Both the position numbers and the translations under genes were made by a program. Shown here one piece after another: positions 56,919-64,000 of a stretch of 64,000 nucleotides of DNA. A model generated the notes under the pieces. That model searched no databases. It worked only from the letters and a program-made list of their open reading frames with translations, and had not been told where the DNA came from. Origin of the DNA: Chrysophaeum taylorii (lineage: Eukaryota; Sar; Pelagophyceae; Pelagomonadales; Pelagomonadaceae); NCBI GenBank assembly GCA_029834535.1, contig JAQMWT010000584.1, positions 37,575 through 101,574 on the forward strand, written 5' to 3'. Every line of letters starts with the position of its first letter. Position 1 is the first letter of the stretch.

Positions 56919-59900
56919 TCAGCGAGCCGCAATTGCCGTTTTCCATGAGGGATAGTTTAATGTCATTGCGGACATAGTAAAGGGTAATGATAAAGTATCT
57001 TGCTGGGCTATGGGCTGTTGTAGACCAAGTAACGTGCGAAATCTAGTGAAAAGAGGAGCACCAAAGGGTTTAGTGAAGCCATCAGCGATATTTTTGGTGC
57101 CAGAAACATGGTGCAAGCGAATACGCCTTAGGTGCACATAGTCACGAATACGAAACCAGCGTGTGCTAATGGCTTTGGCTTTGGTCGCACTGTCAGGATT
57201 ATTTGACAGATGGATAGCAGAAGCAGAGTCTCCAAGTATAGGACTGTTGCGCATAAATGACATGTCCGATGGGAGAGGGTTGTCGTGAGCATCATAATCT
57301 AATAGCAATTCTGTCCCTGGAGGTTGGCGAAGATAGTATTGCGGGTTTATAGCAAAAGCCATTTCCGTTAACAGTTTACGTAACCAGACCACATCATCAG
57401 CACACATATTATGGGCAATAAGTTCACTCTCATGCGTGGAAGTAGCTGTGATAGGCTGTAGTTAGGACTTCCAAGTGATGAGGGAACCAAATTTTGTGGA
57501 TTTGCGATCTTGTTCATAAGATGGTTCATTATCAGCATCGACGAACGCGACCAGTGGATCAAAATTACCTGAATCCACTTGTTCTTTAGTGTAATCCAAC
57601 ATGGTTGCCATATCGGTACGATTGCCGATGAGAAATCTAAGATGGTCCATTAGAGCGGAAGAACCAGAGTAGTACCATAGTCGAAGATTGCGATTTTCAG
57701 GTTTGCGCAAAAAGCGAAGAGTTCCTGTTAATACTTGGACGTGCAAGTATGCTGGATTATGCATTCCTCGGGAACAGCGACTGAGGCTTTGTGATAAATC
57801 AGGGCGACAGGCCAACTGTACAAAGGCGAGCTTGCCAAGTAAGATGGAGAAGGTGTGTTGGATGAACTTGTCCATATCAGAGGATGGCTATCCAGTTTTA
57901 TATGTAGTTGAAGGGGACATAGGAGTTGATGTGGGACGTAACTGCGTTAAGATGGGATACTCTTCAAACAATGCATCAATCTTTGCTTGGCAATCAAGTG
58001 AGATGGAGCCATCGGTAGTGCGAGTTATGCGCATACCTAAGAGAGTATGAACTTCATCAAAGTTTTCAACAGAGTATTCTTCTTCATGGCTTGTTGGAAT
58101 TCACGACGTAGACTTTCCGATGTACAGATGATAGCAACATCATCCACTGATAAAGTACAAAGTAAAAACGTAGCATCGGATTGGACTTTGGCATAGATGC
58201 AGGTATCTGTTCGAAAGCGTTTATAGCCTAGCGTGTCGAAGAAGCTATTTATGGTTTGGTTCCAAAGTGCAGGACTCTGTCGTAATCCATAAAGAGATTT
58301 GAGTAGTTTTTGGAGACGTCGTCCTTGGTATTTGGCATCTTCAGGATCCAGTAGGTGAATACCTTGTGGCAATTTAACGTGGACATGAGAGTCTACAGGG
58401 GCTTGAACGAAAGAATTAGGTACGTCTATGTGGCAGACGGGAAGTCGGAGGTGGGCTGCGAGCGCCAGAACACAACGGATACCAGTGAGCTGCGCCATTG
58501 GACTAAATGTGTTAAAAAAGTCGGTGCCCAGGGAAGCTAAGAATCCTCGTAGAACCAGTCTCGCTTTATGTTTGGCGCCATTGGACTAAATGTGTTAAAA
58601 AAGTCGGTGCCCAGGGAAGCTAAGAATCCTCGTAGAACCAGTCTCGCTTTATGTTTGATGTATTCGCCGGCAGCGTTGGTTTTTATACGTAATACCAGTC
58701 GGGTATCAATAGGCTTGGAGTTGACCATAGGCAACGAGAGTTTAAAACAGCCAAAGTTGACAATGCCAAAAATCTCCTTGGAAATCGCGGAGATATAAGT
58801 CTTACGATCAGCGTCAGAAAGACCTTTGAGGCAGGTCAACTCATATTCATCATTCTTGACATCCTCGGCTTGAATTTTATATTCGTCCGGACCAACAGTG
58901 CAGGGATCTTGAGCATGAGTAAGGTGGATGATGGTGTAAGAATCAACAATAGCGTTAGTATGATCGGGATCGGGATCTTCGACAAGCTGAATAACTAGTA
59001 AAGGGTCATCTCCAAGGTGTGCATCAATGTAATGAGACTGCACAGTGATGTAGTCTTCAATGGCGGAGAGGTGAGGCTCGGAGGCACCATAAGAAGCATC
59101 GTCATGATCCAAAATGGAATGGGGCGTGAGCAAAGCATAAGCATATTGAGCGGGAGGAACTCGAAAAGCTTGAGCGTGTTCAGAAATTAGATGAACAAGA
59201 GCGCGAGGAAGGTGAAGGTCCGAGAAGCTAGAGTCGTCGATGAGATGAACAAGAGTGGCATCCGCCGACGGGTGGTTAAGGCTACTATGACACATACCAG
59301 AAGAAGACTGGAATAGCGCTTGGTGAACATGATGATGAAGAGGCTATGTAAATTCCCCCTCTGGAGGCATAGCCATCCAGTGGGTGCCATGAGCAATATG
59401 AAGGGAGTGGAGGGTGGGGTCGCAAAAAGTTATATACTGCTTGGAGAGGCCATACTTGAAGTCAGCAAGCGCACCACCAGCTTGTTTATAAGCGGCAACG
59501 GCTGGCGAAGCAATACGAGTGAGGACAGCCTTGAGATTAGTCTTGCGACGAGGCTGAGGGTGATTAGGACCGCGGGTAGACGAAGGACATCTTGGGAGTA
59601 TAGGGACCGATAGGATTGTAAAATGGGTAAAGTGGTGGATGACACTTCAGATGCCGGAGGTGTGGCGACAGAAGCAGCGGGTGCAGAAGCAGCGGGAGCA
59701 CATGCGGGAACGGGAGTAGGAGCGTGTGCGAGGGGTGAAGGAGTCCCCCTCTTGTGTTCAATGTCGTTGGACATATCATTCCCCCTCTGCTCCGCATCAC
59801 TGGGGGTGCTGTGAACAGAAAAGGGTATTTCGGGTGAAGGTGCAGGTTGGGGATGTTCTTCGTAATCGGGAGGAGAATTAGGATGAGGAAAGGTAAGTTT

Positions 59901-59968
59901 AGAAGAGACACGGACTTGGCCATTCTCAAGATTGAGGACAACATCAGCTAAGTGGTTAACATGGGGTG
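56919..59968 (-). pseudogene. pol of copia copy 3
   Basis: Integrase linker, RT and RNase H in several frames. RT is more complete than in copy 2 (FGCFKLSLPMVNSKPIDT, YVKLPQG-like VHVKLPQGI, LKSLYGLRQSPALW, CTLSVDDVAIICTS). Lesions include an exact 82-bp tandem duplication at 58497-58660, a frame change near 58080, a nonsense TAG near 57888 and a small deletion in RNase H near 57490. Confidence 0.88.
58497..58660. repeat. Exact 82-bp tandem duplication in RT of copia copy 3
   Basis: CATTGGACTAAATGTG...CTTTATGTTTG occurs twice in succession (starting at 58497 and 58579) without differences, so it is recent. The second copy is joined through GCGC. Confidence 0.9.
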
Positions 59969-60487
59969 TGACTAGCCCTGGGCTCTACTAACCAACAAGA
60001 GGCGAGCCCAGTAAATGGGCTAATGACACGTGGCTCTACGGCAACGAATAAGACCTGCCTCAGCCTTACGGCGTGGGTGTCGGAGCCGCGACCAATGCGA
60101 TCGCCTCGCTTTGTTGCCAAGGTTACGAGCGCAGCCCACCCCGACACAGGCGACGTTGCTCGCAGGGCGTCTTTGAGTGGTGTGGCAATGGTAGTAAGCA
60201 CACCCTCATTCTTTTCTACCGCTTTGGCTGCGACAGCGCAGCTCGCCTGTTCACGAGTCCCCAAATGGCGTGAGCGATCTGGGAGAAACGACCCTTTCCC
60301 CACTAGGCGGGCCGTCGCGACCGCAACCCCGGACTGGAGTAGTGCGGCGCGTGTGCAAGGAGAACGGGTGTCTCCTCTCTTCTTCAGGCCAAAGACTGGC
60401 TCCAGTTACACGGGGTTGGTTGGTTGCACCAGCAATGCAAAGCTCAACACGAAAGAAGGACCATCGTCGTCGTCGTCGTGACTACAT
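59969..60487. other. Spacer, no gene recognised
   Basis: GC-rich, with several short open frames (for example 60303-59956 minus) but no recognisable domain. It starts with GGGCTCTACTAACCAACAAG at the copia breakpoint and ends with a (CGT)n run before the stop of the leucine-rich-repeat gene. Confidence 0.45.
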
Positions 60488-61816
60488 TTAGGTATAGAAG
60501 AGGCGGAGTTCGACGTTGGGTCTATGGCGTCTGAAATGATCGATTGTGTCCTCGGGTATCTGATCGTCGACGATGACGACCTTGAGGTGGGACATGGCGT
60601 AGACGACTGGCGGAATAGTGGGGACGTTTGAAGCGGCCATGTCGAAGAAGGTGATGGGGAGGTCATCAAGCCAGTCGGGGATGTTGGAAATTGTCGAGTT
60701 GCCGACGTTGAGAGCGGTTAGGCTGCTACAGTGGCGGATCGCGGTTGGGAAGGTGTAGAGAGCATCCCACCACCAACACAAATTGAGTTCGGCGAGACTT
60801 CGGGCGCAGGTGGAGGAGTTGGCGAGGAGGGTGTCGAGGGAACCATCGAGGCGGCCGTAATCCGCGGGTTGGACGGCGTAGTCGGTAAGGTCGACGGAAA
60901 GCGCGGTGAGCTTCATATCGCGGAAGACAGGAGCAAAGACGTCTATCGCGACGCCGATCGAGACGCGCTCGAGGTTTGTGAGCTCGCGGAGCCAGTCGGG
61001 GGCCTTTCGGATCGCGTTGAACGCGTGGCCGAGCCAAAGTTCTTTCAATCGCGAGAGGCGCCTTAAGCACGCGGGGGTTGTGGAAAACCGGAGCTGCTTG
61101 GGCGCGAAGCTTCTCAAGTCGAGTTCGCGGAGGGTGTCCGGAAGGACGCCGGCTTTGGAGGCCAGCCAATTCTTGAACGCGATCTCGGTGCCGGGTCGAG
61201 GTTGCGATCGGCACCATCGTCCGCCGGTCTGCGCGACCTCAAAACCCAGATCGTCGACTTTCAGGTCTTGGATCCATGAGGGCAGGGCCTCGATCGTCAT
61301 GCAGTGGAACGTGAGCGACCTGAGCGCGGGGAGCCAGCGTAAGAAAGACGGGATAATCTCGGCCGAGCCCAGCATGCCCGTCACGACGATCTTGCCGCAC
61401 GCCGAGAACCGCTGCGCCACCTCCGGCGAGGCCTTTGCCGCCCACCGCGCGTGGAGGCAGAGACGGTCGACCATCCCGTAATCGACGGCGTAAAGCCAGC
61501 TCTTGCACGTGGCGCGTATTCGCTCGATCGCCAGAAGACTAGACCTCGTCCGGTCGCAACGCCGGTCGATCCCCGACGAGTAGGCGAGATCGCTCACGTA
61601 CTCGTCGGCGAGGGCCTGGTTGTGCACTCGCAACCGCCCGCGGACGGCGCTCGAGAGCTGGCTGTCGTCCTTCGCAAATACCACAGGCGGCACGCACTCC
61701 ATCTCGGCCTCGAGCCAGCTCCGGTTCTCCGAGGAAAACGAGGAGGCGTCGTCTTCCGGGGACGCTTCCGTCACGAGCCCTGCGACCTCGCGCACCACAT
61801 CCGTGCCGACGAGCAT
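60488..61816 (-). CDS. Leucine-rich repeat protein
   Basis: 442 residues from ATG 61816 (MLVGTDVVREVAGLV), the first ATG of the frame. The N-terminal 130 residues are helical (LLAIERIRATCKSWLYAVD), similar in style to F-box/LRR proteins, but no clear F-box is seen. From about residue 170 there are irregular leucine-rich repeats: LPALRSLTFHCMTIEALPSW, LPDTLRELDLRSF, LSRLKELWLGHAF, LTNLERVSIGV, SLAELNLCW, CSSLTALNVGNSTISNIPDW and LPITFFDMAASNVPTIPP. The combination of short LRRs with IP/LP endings suggests a protein-binding scaffold. The substrate is unknown. No signal peptide or transmembrane segment, so probably cytosolic. Single exon; 3' end 520 bp from the copia remnant. Confidence 0.8.
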   Translation of the reverse strand: MLVGTDVVREVAGLVTEASPEDDASSFSSENRSWLEAEMECVPPVVFAKDDSQLSSAVRGRLRVHNQALADEYVSDLAYSSGIDRRCDRTRSSLLAIERIRATCKSWLYAVDYGMVDRLCLHARWAAKASPEVAQRFSACGKIVVTGMLGSAEIIPSFLRWLPALRSLTFHCMTIEALPSWIQDLKVDDLGFEVAQTGGRWCRSQPRPGTEIAFKNWLASKAGVLPDTLRELDLRSFAPKQLRFSTTPACLRRLSRLKELWLGHAFNAIRKAPDWLRELTNLERVSIGVAIDVFAPVFRDMKLTALSVDLTDYAVQPADYGRLDGSLDTLLANSSTCARSLAELNLCWWWDALYTFPTAIRHCSSLTALNVGNSTISNIPDWLDDLPITFFDMAASNVPTIPPVVYAMSHLKVVIVDDQIPEDTIDHFRRHRPNVELRLFYT

Positions 61817-61944
61817 TGGGCCCAATCGCGCACTTGGCGTTATTTGCGTTGGCCGTTTCAGAAGAATGAAAGCACTAAAAGGCCCCACGCTCGTGACGTC
61901 ATCCCATCTCAAACACCACCAAAAAATCTCTTCCGCCTTACCCT

Positions 61945-62172
61945 TACCTTACTACTAATCGACAGATGTTTGTGTGTCTGTCTTTAAATGTCGACTGCTA
62001 AGAGGGGGGGGGTGTGTGTGGGGAGCATGAAGGATGTGGGTGGGTTTGTGGGGTATGAGGGATGTGCCGGACGGGCGGAGATAAGTACGCGGGACCTAGT
62101 CGGGGTCATCGCCGAGGCGTGGGGCAGGCGAAGAGAGGACGGGCCCCGCCCGTAGGTCGTACGCATGCTGCC
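61945..62172 (+). repeat. Near-identical inverted copy of 15670-15950
   Basis: Starts ACTACTAATCGACAGATG and contains the AAATGTCGACTGCTAAGAGG box, a G-tract, GGGGAGCATGAAGGATGTGG and the CGTACGCATGCTGCC end. It differs from the copia-1 insert at only two or three positions in about 200 bp. Beyond 62172 the two loci diverge. Confidence 0.85.
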
Positions 62173-62277
62173 GCGGACGCGTGCGACGAAGGGTGACGTC
62201 CTGCTGGGATCGGGCGGCCTGGGGGGGTTCCCGAGGCGGCGACATGGGTGAGGCGGTGAGGGCACAGCAAGCCCGGC

Positions 62278-62808
62278 CTAATGCGTTGGCGATCCCCACT
62301 CACGGTAGATGCGGCGAGTTTGGGCCGCCTTTGCTTCTGAGAATTTGGCGCAGCCGCTTGTCACCCAGGTTCGCGCAGCGATGCGCTCTGCGCATGTTTG
62401 GGCGAGCGTGGCACGCCGCGCCTCACCGAAGGCACCAAAGACGAGGCCGGCGACGGTGCCGTAGCTACGTAGCCGCTGTTCGACAGGGCCCAAGAAGCCA
62501 GGCGGTGGTGCTGTGCCCGGGTGGGGGATGATGGCGTCGATGCCGCGGGCGTGAGCGAGGTATTCGGAGTGGACTTGCGCTGCGCGCCGATCGACAGGCG
62601 ACGGGTGGGAGGGATGGAGGGCGTGGGCGGTGTACAACGAACCCCAAGCGAGGGTTTTGATGTCGTAGAGTTGCTCCTTGTTGTCGAGCGTGGTGAGGAT
62701 GTCTGGGACGACTTGACGTCGGGCGAGATTGCCTCGGTACCGGCCGTAGAGGCGCGTGCGAATGGTAGGGGCGACGACGTCAGCAAAGATGCCGAGAACC
62801 TCGGACAT
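62278..62808 (-). pseudogene. LINE-like retroelement ORF fragment (C-terminal part)
   Basis: 176 residues. The pattern KTLAWGSLYTAHALHPSHP, VDRRAAQVHSEYLAHAR, DAIIPHP, GFLGPVEQRLRSYGTVAGLV and FGAFGEA recalls the region after the endonuclease of LINE-type elements from marine algae, in which a VHREYL..AR motif precedes GPVE..LRSYG. RT itself is absent. It is flanked on both sides by copies of the GTCGACTGCTAAGAG box (61987 and 62830). The identification is from memory of such elements, so moderate. Confidence 0.5.
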
Positions 62809-62810
62809 GT

Positions 62811-62852
62811 TTGTCTGTCTGTCTTTAAATGTCGACTGCTAAGAGGGGGGTA

Positions 62853-62894
<42 letters not shown>

Positions 62895-63030
62895 AAATAT
62901 CGACTGCTAAGAGGGGGGTGTGTGTGGGGAGCATAAAGGATGTGGGTGGGTTTGTGGGGCATGAGGGATGTGCCTGTCTGTCTGTTTGTCTTTAAATGTC
63001 GACTGCTAAGAGGGGAGGGGTGGGTGTGGG
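62811..63030 (+). repeat. Array of GTCGACTGCTAAGAG boxes and (GTCT)n microsatellite
   Basis: Three copies of TTTAAATGTCGACTGCTAAG (the second reads TAAATATCGACTGC) at about 62824, 62893 and 62993, each followed by a G-tract and preceded by (GTCT)n. After the second and third, GTGTGTGGGGAGCAT-type sequence follows as at 61981, so whole terminal units are repeated. Confidence 0.8.
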
Positions 63031-63366
63031 GGGTGTGGCGTAAGGAGAATTTTAGGGGCTACCTGGCGTGCCTTCGAATCCTGGCTCGCCGATCGCGTCC
63101 GTGCCCTTGGTGGGATCACTGGACGAGGATGGCCGTTCTCCCGCCACGCGACCACAAACAACTCCTGCGCCTGGTCCTCTCAACTTGAGGATCGGCTGTT
63201 GCTTTATGATCAAGGATAATCGAAATCAGAAATCAGGGTGACACATGTCACGGAAAAGGAAGATGATGTCAGAGAAAACTCTGACATCATCAGAACGGAG
63301 TAGGGTGCCCCTGATAAGGGGGCCCTAGAAGAGGGGTAAGCCTTAGGAGGCGGGAGTTGCCGCCAC

Positions 63367-64000
63367 AGGACTCCCTGGTAAGAACGAGCTGCCCCAGCGA
63401 GGTGCTAGCGCGAGGAGCGCGGCTTCGCCTTACGAGCATCTCGTGAACGAATCTTCTGGTAAACGCGGGTGATGATCGGTTCAGGAACTCGACCACTGCA
63501 AAATAAACTTGGGGACCAACACGTCAATCTCGTGCGGAGCGAAATCCGTGACACAAGGAGTTGTGTTGAGGAAATTGGACTTGTCGGTGAAACTCGACCT
63601 TCAACGTCCTTGAATTCGGGCTTGAGCTTGCGGTGCGAAAGGTGAGAGGTCGGCTTGAAATAAGCGACATCATCGTTCGGACCCAAATCGGAATAGAAAT
63701 GTAGAGCGATCACGATCATTTTGGTAATCGTAAGGCTCGTAAACTTCAGCAACATAAATCTTCTTGCGCCAATCAGAGCGCTTCCGGTCAGAATCCGGAA
63801 AACAACAAACTTACCGTGCTGATAATCATCACGGAAGGTTTCTTCGGGTTTGTGGATGGTTTGATCAACGATCGGAGGTACCATCACCGGCGTGATCTGA
63901 CTTACATGAACACGTCGTTCTTCGGGCGGAGAGTCGAGAGACTCAATCCGGAGAGGCGTTCCTTGATAATAAACGGCCCTCGCCACTCCGGTCGAAGTTT
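63367..64000 (-). mobile_element. Second gypsy element (gypsy-2), 3' part at window edge
   Basis: Related to gypsy-1: the polyprotein C-terminal module reads GKFVVFRILTGSA, then in shifted frames an ALHFYSDLGPNDDVAYFKP block and HRKLKPEFKDVEG, parallel to GKFVIFRVKG, ALHYYTDLGPRDDPRVFDP and ERRLRPEYKDADG. At least two frame changes make it a pseudogene. The LTR start TGTGGCGGCAAC is at 63367 in sense direction, and LTR-like sequence continues to about 63200. The rest lies beyond 64000. Confidence 0.8.

Larger units (their letters stand above)
56521..59968 (-). mobile_element. Truncated copia copy 3
   Basis: Same family and orientation as copy 2, head-to-tail with it. It retains integrase C-terminal linker, RT, RNase H and the first about 122 residues of ORF X. 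The right end stops at about 59968 (ACATGGGGTGTGA) against unrelated GC-rich DNA. No LTRs. Confidence 0.9.

Noticed and set aside
1-64000. CRISPR arrays, rRNA genes, bacterial-type operons
   Set aside because: No regularly spaced direct repeats with unique spacers, no rRNA core sequences, and the gene style is eukaryotic.

Overview
The window looks like nuclear DNA of a photosynthetic stramenopile (ochrophyte) alga; the exact lineage cannot be fixed from sequence alone. Reasons: host genes are GC-rich and compact, with rare introns of about 50 nt; a small protein (30238-30639) has a signal peptide followed by the AFAP motif typical of heterokont plastid targeting; the plastid isoprenoid enzyme DXS is present; and the LTR elements include copia elements primed by a half initiator tRNA. 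Host genes alternate with AT-richer, heavily nested mobile elements.

Layout. 1-7.8 kb, host: C-terminal half of DXS, a DUF4126-type membrane protein, a hypothetical protein, and a divergent MYND zinc-finger / SURF6 pair. 8.04-21.73 kb: one 13.7 kb Ty1/copia retrotransposon on the minus strand, with two 0.4 kb LTRs, a 5-bp target duplication, a PBS matching the tRNA-iMet anticodon arm, gag, protease, a C5-DNA-methyltransferase-like ORF, integrase-RT-RNase H and two extra 3' ORFs. It carries a nested insertion (SINE-like copy, minisatellite, Helitron helicase remnant). 22.3-23.4 kb: a solo LTR and small repeats. 23.9-32.5 kb, host: isoprenylcysteine methylesterase, a glyoxylate-reductase-type dehydrogenase, GDPD, ArfGAP-PDZ, the plastid-targeted protein and a secreted VWD-like protein. 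32.86-35.34 kb: a MULE-like DNA transposon with a 9-bp target duplication. 35.7-43.8 kb: a giant HOOK-domain coiled-coil gene. 45.2-53.1 kb: a 5'-truncated Ty3/gypsy element (minus strand) that also carries a C5 methyltransferase, between protease and RT. 53.1-60.0 kb: two truncated copia copies head-to-tail, fused to the gypsy. 60.5-61.8 kb: a leucine-rich-repeat gene. 61.9-64 kb: repeat blocks, a LINE-like ORF fragment and a second gypsy copy running off the window.

The main discovery is that two LTR superfamilies in the same 64 kb have each placed a cytosine-5 DNA-methyltransferase domain directly after the protease in pol. The gypsy domain shows recognisable motifs I, IV, VI, VIII, IX and X. 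The copia domain is more diverged but keeps the catalytic Pro-Cys and a QxRxR motif. Retrotransposon-borne DNMTs have been described in a dinoflagellate and a charophyte (de Mendoza et al. 2018). Here the arrangement suggests parallel acquisition in one genome. Other notable features are a SINE-like family with a (TTAG)n tail, copies of which broke both methyltransferase elements, and a conserved Cys/His-rich ORF 3' of RNase H shared by all three copia copies.
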